Source: Myceligenerans indicum | GTDB taxonomy: Bacteria > Actinomycetota > Actinomycetes > Actinomycetales > Cellulomonadaceae | Direction: 5' to 3' | Length of the DNA stretch: 39,566 bases | Assembly: GCF_016742955.1 (NCBI RefSeq) | Contig: NZ_JABBYC010000043.1 | Span: forward strand, 1-39,566 | Shown: positions 33,071 through 39,566 of the stretch, one piece after another | Numbering within the stretch: the stretch's first letter is position 1 | Layout of the letters: each line of letters opens with the position of its first letter | Made by a program: the position numbers and the translations under genes | The notes under the pieces: model-generated | Database searches by the model: none | The model's input: the letters and a program-made list of their open reading frames with translations, nothing else | Told to the model about the DNA's origin: nothing

Positions 33071-33646
33071 ATGAGCTTCCGGGGACCTCCTTCGAGTGGT
33101 GAAGCTGCTTCGGGTGGAGGTCGGCTTCTCAGGAAGCTCGTGCCGTTGCTGGTCTCGCTGGCGTGCTTCGGCGGCGGTGGGGCCGTCGCCGTTCTGGTCT
33201 ATCCGGCGCTGGCGCTCGTGCTTCACGTGGTCCTGGTCGTGGTGGCGATCGCGACGGACGCTCCCATGGGTGGGCCGCTGGCTCTGCCGTTCCTGCTCGT
33301 CGTGGCAACGCTTGCGGGCATCGGCTACACCCTCCTCGCCTACGCCGTGCTCGGGGTCTCGACGCTTGTCGGCTCACGGTCGGAGCGACGCGTGCTGATC
33401 TTCGCCGTGGTCAGCATCGTGCTGCTGGTCGGCGCGGTGGGAGCCGGCGTGATGGTGCTCGCCGTGCGGGAGCCCGCGATGCCGACGACCGAAGCCCTGG
33501 CCTGGTCGGCCGGCATCACCGCGGGCGGAGTCCCCGCGTGGCTGGTGGTCGCGGCGGTCTGGGCTCTTCTCACCGGGCTCCGAGGTCGAGGCGCGTCCAC
33601 GCGTAGGGCTCGTGCCATCCGTCCCGGCCTTCGGCCCATCCTGTGA
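33071..33646 (+). CDS. Four-helix membrane protein, unknown function
   Basis: The 191-aa protein has a short Gly/Ser-rich N-terminus and four hydrophobic helices: LVPLLVSLACFGGGGAVAV with the following VYPALALVLHVVLVVVAIA, LPFLLVVATLAGIGYTLLAY, VLIFAVVSIVLLVGAVGAG, and GGVPAWLVVAAVWALL. The tail is basic (RGRGASTRRARA). I recognise no family. Its last 77 bp overlap the 3' end of the convergent gene at 33570-33950, which is long for two real genes; the membrane helices themselves lie before the overlap. Confidence 0.68.
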   Translation: MSFRGPPSSGEAASGGGRLLRKLVPLLVSLACFGGGGAVAVLVYPALALVLHVVLVVVAIATDAPMGGPLALPFLLVVATLAGIGYTLLAYAVLGVSTLVGSRSERRVLIFAVVSIVLLVGAVGAGVMVLAVREPAMPTTEALAWSAGITAGGVPAWLVVAAVWALLTGLRGRGASTRRARAIRPGLRPIL

Positions 33647-33950
33647 CGGCGTCGTGGACCTCGGTGTGCGTCGCACATTCTGCCTGGTAGTGGCGGTCCG
33701 GGCTGCCGTCGCGGTACTCGATCAGGTAGCCCGAGGCGGCACGTGTGCCGTAGCAGTCCTGAGCCCGGCCACGCACGGCGTCCGCGCGGACCGTCTGGAA
33801 GTAGTGTTCCGGGCGGGACAGGCGGTGGGCGACGAGGAAGTTCTCGCTGCCACGCCGGATCTCCTGGAGCAGGACGAGCAGCTGGAAGGCTGACGGATCG
33901 TCCTGGACGAGCCCGCGATCCGTCACGATACGCAGCGTTGGTTCGGTCAT
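33570..33950 (-). CDS. Small soluble protein coupled to the CCxxCG gene, unknown
   Basis: The 126-aa protein begins MTEPTLRIVTDRGLVQ and contains LLVLLQEIRRGSENFLVAHR, EHYFQTVRADAVRG and YLIEYRDGSPDRHYQAE. The last part has WAEGRDGWHEPYAWTRLDL. It looks like a compact alpha+beta fold of the kind seen among small immunity-type proteins, but I cannot name it. Its ATG overlaps the stop of the upstream gene (ATGA), so the two are translated together. The C-terminal 26 codons overlap the convergent membrane-protein gene. Confidence 0.7.
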   Translation of the reverse strand: MTEPTLRIVTDRGLVQDDPSAFQLLVLLQEIRRGSENFLVAHRLSRPEHYFQTVRADAVRGRAQDCYGTRAASGYLIEYRDGSPDRHYQAECATHTEVHDAVTGWAEGRDGWHEPYAWTRLDLGAR

Positions 33951-34621
33951 AGCGGCAGCTTCTTCCGCCAGTCCGTGACGGACACCTCGATCTTGCGCGC
34001 CGGGTCGCCCTCCCAGCGGACGGGAAGCCCGTGGCGCGCCACGGCGTCGGCGACCATCCGGCCGACCACGTGCACCGCCTCGTCGGGGGTCTCGGGCCGC
34101 AGGGCGACAGGCGTGTCGTCCGAGTGCCAGGCCACGAGGTGCTCGGGCCGGACCCCGAACGAGAGGAAGAGGGTGGACGGCATCTCGCCCAGCTGCTCCG
34201 CCTCCTGGCCGTGGAAGAACGTGAACCCGCGTGGGACCACGTCGACGTCGTCGGTCTCGCCGGCGATCTCGGTGGTGCCGCAGGAGTTGCAGCAGGCGAA
34301 GTTCATCCGTGCGACGACGCCCGCTGACGCGAGTTCGCCGAACGCCGCGGCGAGCTTGGCGTAGTCGCCCTCGTCCGTCCAGGACTCCTCCTCCTGGACG
34401 CGCCGATGCCACTCACGGTAGGCCGCGTCCACGGCGGCGGCGCGCGGCGCCGCGCCGACGTCGGGCTCGAGGAGGTCTGTGGCCGCCCTGACCACGTCGC
34501 GCAGCGGTGTGAAGCCTGCACGAACCATCGCCCGGAGGCGTTCCCGCACGTCGTCGAGTTCGTCCGCCATGGCGGTCTCTCGGTCGGTGTCGTCTCGGTC
34601 GGTGTCGTCGGCGTCCGTCAT
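33947..34621 (-). CDS. DUF6891-like protein with a CCxSCG motif
   Basis: The 224-aa protein has a helical N-terminal half (DELDDVRERLRAMVRAGFTP), then ARMNFACCNSCGTTEIAGE, with Cys-Cys-x2-Cys, and GFTFFHGQEAEQL, LFLSFGVRP and a C-terminal domain with LPVRWEGDPARKIEVSV. The FACCxSCG plus YFHxQD-type pattern is that of a family I recall as DUF6891; function unknown. Start 34621 is chosen because TACCGT (34628-34633, minus strand) ends 6 nt before it; ATG 34570 is an alternative that would skip the repeat-encoded acidic start (DADDTDRDDTDRE). It is coupled to the gene downstream. Confidence 0.75.
   Translation of the reverse strand: MTDADDTDRDDTDRETAMADELDDVRERLRAMVRAGFTPLRDVVRAATDLLEPDVGAAPRAAAVDAAYREWHRRVQEEESWTDEGDYAKLAAAFGELASAGVVARMNFACCNSCGTTEIAGETDDVDVVPRGFTFFHGQEAEQLGEMPSTLFLSFGVRPEHLVAWHSDDTPVALRPETPDEAVHVVGRMVADAVARHGLPVRWEGDPARKIEVSVTDWRKKLPL
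34578..34607. repeat. Perfect tandem repeat, 15 bp x 2
   Basis: TCTCGGTCGGTGTCG occurs twice without gap. In the minus-strand gene it encodes the repeated Asp-Asp-Thr-Asp-Arg unit at the N-terminus. Copy number could vary between strains. Confidence 0.9.
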
Positions 34622-34627
34622 GCCTGG

Positions 34628-34633
34628 ACGGTA
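34628..34633 (-). promoter_or_regulatory. Leaderless -10 (TACCGT) of the CCxSCG gene
   Basis: TACCGT on the minus strand is followed by CCAGGC (6 nt) and ATG 34621. Confidence 0.45.
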
Positions 34634-34772
34634 CTGCCGGACACCGACACGACCGTCCGAACCGGGCGTATCACGGCTCCCGGGCGACGTCCGCCGTGTT
34701 CGGTCCCGGAACGGGGTGTCAGTGTGTGCACCTAGGGTTCCGGGGAGTCGTCAGGGAGAGAAGAGGAGTGAC

Positions 34773-35246
34773 GTGACACTGTCGTTGCCGTACACGCTTG
34801 CTGTGTTCCGGGGGGACTCGATCCGGGTCGCCCTGGAGGTCACCGAACTGGAGTGGATCTCGTCCGATCAGGCCGTCCATGTCCGTGCCGACATCGCGAT
34901 CGAGGGCGAGGGTCTGACCTGCGGGACGTTGACGGAGCTCCTGGACGCCGAGGAGCTTCGAACCTTCCAGGGGTTCCTCGACGAGCTCGACCGGGGGCGC
35001 TCGGCCACGTGGGAGCCGTCGCCCAAGTCCGCCGAACTGGACGTGGAGCTGCGTGAGCACACGGTGTTCGACACGGTCGGGGTCGAGCCGTGGGTGACGG
35101 TCAAGCCGTACGGCGTCGGTCTCGTGGTGGGCGGGGTGGTGAGCTTCGACGACGACTGGTTCGAGGAGGCGTACGCCCGGTTCGACACGCTGCAGGATCA
35201 TCTGGAGCAGCTGCGTTCCTCGAGTGTCTCGGACGACCGTCGGTGA
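34773..35246 (+). CDS. Small soluble protein, unknown function
   Basis: The 157-aa protein starts VTLSLPYTLAVFRGDSIRV and contains LEVTELEWISSDQAVHVRAD, a helix LDAEELRTFQGFLDELDRG and VKPYGVGLVVGGVVSFDDDW. Alternating strands around one helix resemble small immunity-like proteins such as the WapI group, but this is only an impression. The GTG start has GAGGAG 4 nt upstream; TAGGGT at 34733-34738 would make a promoter with a leader of about 27 nt. It is divergent from the CCxSCG gene. Confidence 0.68.
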   Translation: MTLSLPYTLAVFRGDSIRVALEVTELEWISSDQAVHVRADIAIEGEGLTCGTLTELLDAEELRTFQGFLDELDRGRSATWEPSPKSAELDVELREHTVFDTVGVEPWVTVKPYGVGLVVGGVVSFDDDWFEEAYARFDTLQDHLEQLRSSSVSDDRR

Positions 35247-35379
35247 TCCGGGACTGCCGCTCCGAGACGAGAGGCATCGCCGGGAGCCGTACCGGTGCCG
35301 GTGATCGTCTCCGTGTGACGAGCGCCGGCGCGAGCCACACCTCTGGCGTCTCCCGCCCCCGCTCGGCAGAGTGTTGCCC

Positions 35380-35916
35380 ATGGACTTCACGCGACCGGCT
35401 CCCGCCGACCCGTACTCCCTGCTGCCCGCTCCCGCGGTCTTCACGCTGACGGGTCCCGACGTCGTCGACGGTGAACGGCTGCCCGTCGCGTACACCGTGG
35501 ACGGGGAGGCTCTCTCGCCGGCTCTGGAGTGGTCGGGTGCACCGGCGGGCACGCGCTCGTTCGCCGTGAGCTGCTTCGACCCGGACGCGCCGTCGCCGTC
35601 GGGCTACTGGCACTGGAACCTGGTGGACCTGCCCGCCGAGGTCACGTCCCTGCCCCGTGGGGCCGGTGGTGCCGACGGCGGGCTTCTGCCGGCCGGGGCG
35701 TTCCAGGTGCGCGGCGACGGCGGCTACCCGGGCTTCGAGGGCGCCGGCCCGCCGCGCGGCGACCACGAGCACCGCTACGTCTTCGCGGTGCACGCCCTGG
35801 ACGCCGCCCCGGGCCGGCTCGTTCCCGGCCCGGGCAGCACGAACGCCCAGGTGCATGTCAGCATCTTCTTCCACCTGCTGGGCCGGGCGACGCTCACCGC
35901 CACCTACGGCAGGTGA
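35380..35916 (+). CDS. YbhB/YbcL family Raf kinase inhibitor-like (PEBP) protein
   Basis: The 178-aa protein has the bacterial PEBP motifs: ALEWSGAPAGTRSFAVSCFD, PDAPSPSGYWHWNLVDLP (DPDAP and WxHW), YPGFEGAGPPRGDHEHRYVF (G-x-HRY) and VFAVHALD. These proteins bind anionic ligands; the bacterial role is not established. ATG 35380 is used; the in-frame GTG and TTG at 35371 and 35374 are less likely. A CAGAGT hexamer ends 7 nt before the ATG, so this may be another leaderless gene with a weak -10. Confidence 0.93.
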   Translation: MDFTRPAPADPYSLLPAPAVFTLTGPDVVDGERLPVAYTVDGEALSPALEWSGAPAGTRSFAVSCFDPDAPSPSGYWHWNLVDLPAEVTSLPRGAGGADGGLLPAGAFQVRGDGGYPGFEGAGPPRGDHEHRYVFAVHALDAAPGRLVPGPGSTNAQVHVSIFFHLLGRATLTATYGR

Positions 35917-35940
35917 GGGGCAGGGCAGGTGGGGGCCGGG

Positions 35941-36939
35941 TCAGATCTCCGAGCGTCCCTTGCGCCAGTAGCCCATGAACGCGACGGCCTTGCGGTCCAC
36001 CCCGCGCTCGCCCACCAGGTAGCGCCGCAGCGTCTTGATGACGCCGGCCTCACCCGCGAGCCACGCGTACAGGACGGTGTCCTGCACCAGCGGCGCACCG
36101 GCGTCGTCGACGGGCACCTCCCACAGGATCTCCGAGTCCACGTCGACGTCGGCCGGCTCGTTGACGACGGCGGGGCCCGAACCCGGTTCGGACGACGGGC
36201 GCACCCCCATCGCGAGCATCCGGTCCGCGGCGGCGCGCACCGCGGGGACCAGGAGGTCGCCGTGCGCGGCGCCGTCACGGCCCAGCCACGTCACGCGCAC
36301 GCCCTGCGGCGCCGCGATCACCCAGCCGTCCTCGGGGTGGGGCACCTCGAGGAAGACCTCGCCGACGGCGTTCGCGGGCAGCGACTCGCAGATCGCCGCG
36401 AGGGCCGGGACGGCGGTCTCGTCGCCCGCGAGCAGCAGGGCGTGGCTGTGCTCCGGCGGGGCGAACTCGCGGCCGCCGTGCGGGCCCTCGTAGTGTGCGT
36501 CCGGGCCCATGATCACCAGCGGCTCACCGGCTCGGGCGTCCGTGGCCCAGCGCGAGGCGGGGCCGCCGTCGCCGTGCAGCACCATGTCCACGTCGACCTC
36601 GCCGCGCTCGGGCCGCACCGCACGCACCGTGTAGGTGCGCAGCGGGTTGCGGCGCTCGGCCGGGAGCGCGCGCCAGGCCGTGAACCAGTCCGGGTCGTCC
36701 CGCAGGAGGTGGTCCCAGCCGCCGGACGGGTCCGGGAGCAGGAGCTTGATGCGCTGGTCGTGACCGTTGTCCGCGAAGCGGTCCAGGTCCGGGCCCGTGA
36801 ACGTGACCCGCACGAACGAGGGACACAGGCGCGTGACGCGGGCCACCTCGACGTCGAACATCCGGTACGGGGTCGGTGCCGGGGCGGCCTCGTTCCCGCG
36901 CTCGTGCTGGCGTGCGGTCGAAACGTTCTGGGTCGTCAC
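35941..36939 (-). CDS. Siderophore-interacting protein (FAD-binding ferric reductase)
   Basis: ViuB/SIP-type flavoproteins reduce ferric siderophores in the cytoplasm to free iron. The 332-aa protein has RVTRLCPSFVRVTFTGPDLD, the FAD motif RTYTVRAV (R-x-Y-T), the His/Ala FAD_binding_9 core with GPDAHYEG and LLLAGDETAVPALAAI, and the C-terminal SIP domain ending AGEAGVIKTLRRYLVGERG, VDRKAVAFMGYWRKG. The GTG start lies 7 nt after a TAGGCT hexamer located inside an iron box, so it is leaderless and should be shut down by iron-loaded DtxR/IdeR. Confidence 0.95.
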   Translation of the reverse strand: MTTQNVSTARQHERGNEAAPAPTPYRMFDVEVARVTRLCPSFVRVTFTGPDLDRFADNGHDQRIKLLLPDPSGGWDHLLRDDPDWFTAWRALPAERRNPLRTYTVRAVRPERGEVDVDMVLHGDGGPASRWATDARAGEPLVIMGPDAHYEGPHGGREFAPPEHSHALLLAGDETAVPALAAICESLPANAVGEVFLEVPHPEDGWVIAAPQGVRVTWLGRDGAAHGDLLVPAVRAAADRMLAMGVRPSSEPGSGPAVVNEPADVDVDSEILWEVPVDDAGAPLVQDTVLYAWLAGEAGVIKTLRRYLVGERGVDRKAVAFMGYWRKGRSEI

Positions 36940-36958
36940 GCTGGTGAGCCTAACCTAA
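36940..36958 (-). promoter_or_regulatory. DtxR/IdeR-type iron box overlapping the -10
   Basis: On the minus strand TTAGGTTAGGCTCACCAGC matches the IdeR/DmdR consensus TTAGGTTAGGCTAACCTAA at 15 of 19 bases, the left half perfectly. It contains TAGGCT (36947-36952), a TANNNT -10 followed by CACCAGC (7 nt) and the GTG start. Confidence 0.85.
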
Positions 36959-37062
36959 CTTCTGCCCCTGTCCGCAACCGGTCCACGGGGCGGGCCGCGA
37001 GGTTCTTGCGGACATCTGTCACACAGCCCGCATGTCGCCAGGAACTGCCCGAACATCGCCTC

Positions 37063-37145
37063 TAGTCTCTGCGCGAGTGCCTGATCCGGACGCCCGATCG
37101 ACTCGGCTACCCAGAGGCCGAGGGCCGGACAGGCAGAGGGTTTGA
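37063..37145 (+). promoter_or_regulatory. Possible promoter with leaderless mini-ORF before the MHYT gene
   Basis: TAGTCT (37063-37068) is followed by 8 nt and GTG 37077, which opens a 22-codon frame ending at TGA 37143-37145, 6 nt before the MHYT start. It could be a leader peptide that couples translation, or chance. Confidence 0.25.
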
Positions 37146-37151
37146 CGACGC

Positions 37152-37985
37152 GTGATCGATCACTTCACCTACGGTGCCCTGACGCCGATACTGTCCTTCG
37201 TCCTGTCCTGCACCGGTTGCGCCGTGGGTCTGTCCCTGACGGCCCGCGCCCGCGTCGCCACCGGCAGTGCGCGCACGGTCTGGCTCCTGCTCGGGGCCCT
37301 CGCGATCGGCGGCACGGGGATCTGGGTCATGCACTTCGTCGCGATGCTCGGGTTCTCCGTGGCCGGAGCCGAGATCCGCTACGACGTGCCCATGACGATC
37401 GCCTCCATGCTCCTGGCGGTGGCCGTCGTCGCCGTCGGCCTGTTCCTCGTGCACAGCGAGACGGGCGGCGCCCGCGCCCTCGTGGCCGGCGGAACCATCG
37501 CGGGCCTCGGCATCGCCGTCATGCACTACATGGGCATGGCCGCGATGCACGTCGGGGTGGACATCGCCTACGACCCGCGGCTCGTGGTGACCTCCGTCGC
37601 CATCGGGATCGCGGCCGCCACCGCGGCCCTGTGCCTGTCGATGCGCGTGCGCGGCGCCGGCGCCGGGGCGGCGGCGACCGTCGTGATGGGCCTGGCCGTG
37701 TCCGGCATGCACTACACGGGCATGGCCGCGATGCGGGTCACCTCTTACCACCCCGGCGCGCCGATCACGGACCTGCCGGTCGGCCTGCCGGCCACGCAGC
37801 TCCTGGTCCCCCTGATGACCGGGATCGTTGTCAGCACGCTGGCTCTGCTCATCGTCGCGGCGGCGTGGCCCAGCGCCGGGGAGATGGAGACCCAGGCCGA
37901 GTTCGACGCGTGGGCGCAGCGGCAGCGGGCGCGGCAGCGCGGCGCGCGGTCCCTCTCGGAGGCGGACGGGCCGGAAGGCCGCTGA
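37152..37985 (+). CDS. MHYT domain integral membrane sensor
   Basis: The 277-aa protein has seven predicted helices and the three repeated motifs of the MHYT domain: VMHFVAM (Met60-His61), VMHYMGMAAM (124-133) and GMHYTGMAAM (185-194). These Met/His residues are thought to bind copper and sense CO, NO or oxygen. No GGDEF, EAL or kinase domain is attached; the protein ends in a charged tail of about 45 residues (QAEFDAWAQRQRARQRGA), so it would need a partner or act alone. GTG 37152 is the start; the gap in front may contain a mini-ORF. Confidence 0.92.
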   Translation: MIDHFTYGALTPILSFVLSCTGCAVGLSLTARARVATGSARTVWLLLGALAIGGTGIWVMHFVAMLGFSVAGAEIRYDVPMTIASMLLAVAVVAVGLFLVHSETGGARALVAGGTIAGLGIAVMHYMGMAAMHVGVDIAYDPRLVVTSVAIGIAAATAALCLSMRVRGAGAGAAATVVMGLAVSGMHYTGMAAMRVTSYHPGAPITDLPVGLPATQLLVPLMTGIVVSTLALLIVAAAWPSAGEMETQAEFDAWAQRQRARQRGARSLSEADGPEGR

Positions 37986-38029
37986 GGCGGCGCGCGGCTC
38001 GCCCCACCCCGGGCCCCTGGCCAGTGCGG

Positions 38030-38059
38030 TTGACAGTGGTGTCGAGACCACTGTGTACT
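38030..38059 (+). promoter_or_regulatory. imuA promoter with an inverted repeat in the spacer
   Basis: TTGACA (38030-38035) is a perfect -35, and TGTACT (38054-38059) with an 18-bp spacer is a fair -10. The spacer holds CAGTGGT-N6-ACCACTG (38034-38053), a perfect 7-bp dyad that could be a second operator. Confidence 0.6.
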
Positions 38060-38069
38060 GATGAAGGAA

Positions 38070-38085
38070 TCGAACATGCGTTCGA
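38070..38085. promoter_or_regulatory. LexA (SOS) box of imuA-imuB
   Basis: TCGAACATGCGTTCGA is a perfect palindrome fitting the Bacillus/mycobacterial LexA consensus TCGAAC-N4-GTTCGA. It begins about 4 nt after the likely transcription start and 78 bp upstream of the imuA ATG, the right place for repression. Confidence 0.9.
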
Positions 38086-38147
38086 TGCCGTGCAACATCA
38101 GTCTTGCTCGACCGGCCCGTTCCGGCAGCACCATCGCTGGAGGGCAG

Positions 38148-38852
38148 ATGACCACCACCCCTCAGGCCGTCCCGGAGTACGACGAGGCGCCGCACGCCAC
38201 GCGCCACGGCAGGGCGCTCGGTGCCCTGCGCGCCGTCGAGGCGCGTACCGGCGTCCGTACTCGCCTGCCGCTCGAACGGGAGACGGCCCCGGACGCCGGG
38301 CTCCGCCCGGTGCGCCCCGAGGTGGCCGCGCTGCTGCCCGGCGGCGGACTCGCGCCGGGGACCACGGTGGTGGTCTCCGGGTCGACCACGCTGCTGCTGA
38401 CCCTGCTCGCCGCCCCGTCGCGTGCGGGGGCATGGACCGCGTTCGTGGGGCACCCCCAGGTGGGTATGGCCGCCGCCGCGGAGGCGGGGTGCGAGCTGGA
38501 GCGCACGGTCTGCGTCCCCGACCCCGGACCGGACGCGCCGGCCGTCCTGGCGGCGCTGCTGGACGCGCTGGACCTGGTGGTCGTGGGACCGGGCGCGGCA
38601 CTGCTCGACACCGACCGCCGCCGGCTCACCGCACGCACCCGGGAACGGGGCGCCGTGCTCGTCGTCGCCCAGGACACCACGCGGTCGAGCACCACCTGGC
38701 CGGGCGCCCAGGTGGTGCTCGCGGCCGGCCCGGGACGATGGGAGGGTATCGACCACGGCGCCGGCAGCCTGTGCCGCCGGACCCTGACCGTGCACCGCAC
38801 CGGCCGGGGCCGTGCGGCCCGCCAGGCCGACCTGTACTGCGTGCTGGCATGA
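38148..38852 (+). CDS. imuA: ImuA-type protein of the mutasome
   Basis: The 234-aa protein is a RecA-like small protein with a degenerate nucleotide loop (TVVVSGSTTLLLTLLAAP), then GAWTAFVGHPQVGMAAAAE, LDLVVVGPGAALL and VLVVAQDTTRSSTTWPGA. In actinobacteria ImuA' works with ImuB and DnaE2 in LexA-controlled mutagenic repair. The identity rests on these motifs, the LexA box and the imuB gene directly downstream (ATGA overlap). ATG 38148 has GGAGG 4 nt upstream; the frame is open back to 38061 but that extension includes the LexA box. Confidence 0.88.
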   Translation: MTTTPQAVPEYDEAPHATRHGRALGALRAVEARTGVRTRLPLERETAPDAGLRPVRPEVAALLPGGGLAPGTTVVVSGSTTLLLTLLAAPSRAGAWTAFVGHPQVGMAAAAEAGCELERTVCVPDPGPDAPAVLAALLDALDLVVVGPGAALLDTDRRRLTARTRERGAVLVVAQDTTRSSTTWPGAQVVLAAGPGRWEGIDHGAGSLCRRTLTVHRTGRGRAARQADLYCVLA

Positions 38853-39547
38853 GCACCGCCCCCACCCGCACCGCCCCCACCCGCACTGCGGCCCTGTGGG
38901 CACCGGACTGGCCGGTCGTGGCGGCGATGGCGGCCGCGGACACCCCCGCGCACGCACCCGCCGCCGTCCTGGGCGGCTCCCAGCGGATCGTCGCGGCCAG
39001 CGCACCCGCCCGGGCAGCCGGGGTGGGGCGCGGCATGCGCCGCCGCACCGCCCAGCAGTACTGCCCCGAACTCGTGGTCCTGCCCGCCGACGACGCCCGC
39101 GACGCCGCGCTGTTCGAGCCCGTCGCCGTCGCGGCCGAGACCGTCGTGGCGGGCGTGGAGGTGGCCCGTCCCGGGCTGCTCCTGCTGGGATCCGACGGCG
39201 CCGCGCGCTACCACGGCTCCGAGCAGGACCTGGCCCGTGAGCTCGTCGAGGCGGTGGCGGCCGGCACGGGCCACGAGTGCCAGGTGGGCGTCGCCGACGG
39301 CTTCCTCGCCGCGGTGCTCGCCGCCCGGGACGAGACCGTGGTGCCCCCGGACGGGTCACCCGCGTGGCTGGCACCGCGCCCCGTCGCCGACCTGCGGCAC
39401 GCCCGCCCCGACGACCCGGACCTGTCCGGTCTCCTCGACCTGTGGCACCGGCTCGGCCTGCGCACCCTCGGCGACGTGGCGCACCTGCCCGCAGGCAGCG
39501 TACGGGCACGGTTCGGCGTGCTCGGGACATGGGCCAGGTCCCTCACC
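38849..39547 (+). CDS. imuB: ImuB, Y-family polymerase-like protein, 3'-truncated
   Basis: The first 233 codons of a Y-family protein are present, cut by the adapter. The N-terminus reads AALWAPDWPVVAAMAA where active Y-polymerases have an acidic DMDAFFASVE-type motif, so catalysis is not expected, as for ImuB, which is a platform linking the beta clamp, ImuA and DnaE2. Other family features are ERIVAAS-like QRIVAASAPARAAGV, GVGRGMRRRTAQQYCPEL and, near the cut, RLGLRTLGDVAHLP. dnaE2 is expected further downstream but is beyond the window. Confidence 0.9.
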
Positions 39548-39566
39548 CTGTCTCTTATACACATCT
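39548..39566 (-). other. Tn5 mosaic end of the sequencing adapter (not genomic)
   Basis: The last 19 bases are the reverse complement of the Nextera mosaic end also found at 20-38. Genomic sequence ends at 39547. Confidence 0.97.

Noticed and set aside
37107..39530. 807-codon minus-strand frame opposite MHYT, imuA and imuB
   Set aside because: Antisense of three recognisable genes on the other strand, Arg/Gly/Pro-rich without motifs.

Overview
The window is high-GC actinobacterial DNA. Coding regions run C- or G-rich at the third codon position and there is little intergenic space. Family-level content fits Micrococcales, most likely near Promicromonosporaceae or Cellulomonadaceae: an InhA-type enoyl reductase next to fabG, a divergent glgM/glgC pair, a DtxR/IdeR-type iron box, a mycobacterial/Bacillus-type LexA box and ImuA/ImuB. 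The genus is my inference. Both ends carry Nextera transposase adapter sequence, so this is a contig whose outer genes (xdhC and imuB) are cut by the library or assembly and not by biology.

Layout. 39-5253: xdhC (3' part), then a translationally coupled molybdenum hydroxylase operon coxS-coxL-coxM-coxG of the 'form II' type, with a Crp-like site in front. 5240-10971, minus strand: an ABC-F ATPase, a SURF1 / small Cys-His protein / DUF3099-type group, a SixA-type phosphatase, and fabI and fabG. 11108-13726: divergent glgM and glgC. 13800-16693: a SerB-type phosphatase, a methyltransferase, an unknown protein and a lone ABC ATPase. 16823-18518: an NfeD-SPFH (band 7) pair. 18657-23299: a TetR regulator running straight into a heterodimeric ABC exporter. 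23372-27209: a 997-residue membrane protein with split alpha/beta-hydrolase motifs, converging on a group 2/3-like sigma factor.

27325-30623 is an accessory scar. A TrmH-family rRNA methyltransferase gene is chimeric: its 15-residue SPOUT entry motif is present twice, 108 bp apart and only about 71% identical in DNA, and codon use changes at that point. Downstream lie a frameshifted unknown gene, the beginning of another gene cut by an IS5-type transposase remnant, a fragment of a second transposase, a lower-GC lipoprotein gene, and finally a 39-bp remnant of another trmH 3' part. Right beside that remnant is a two-gene module (30624-32237): an SMC/ABC-like ATPase followed 6 nt later by a small protein with a PD-(D/E)xK-like D...ExK pattern. 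This is my best candidate for an undescribed, possibly defence-related, system. It is followed by a run of small orphan genes (lipoprotein, membrane protein, CCxxCG protein and others) up to 35246.

35380-39547 returns to ordinary sequence: a YbhB/PEBP protein, an iron-regulated siderophore-interacting flavoprotein, an MHYT membrane sensor, and the LexA-controlled imuA-imuB mutasome genes.

A feature running through the window is leaderless expression. At nine starts a TANNNT hexamer ends exactly 6-7 nt before an ATG or GTG with no Shine-Dalgarno sequence (fabG, glgM, glgC, tetR, the DUF3099 gene, the AAA ATPase and others); three more are probable or possible. In two cases a regulator site lies on or against that hexamer (tetR operator, iron box).
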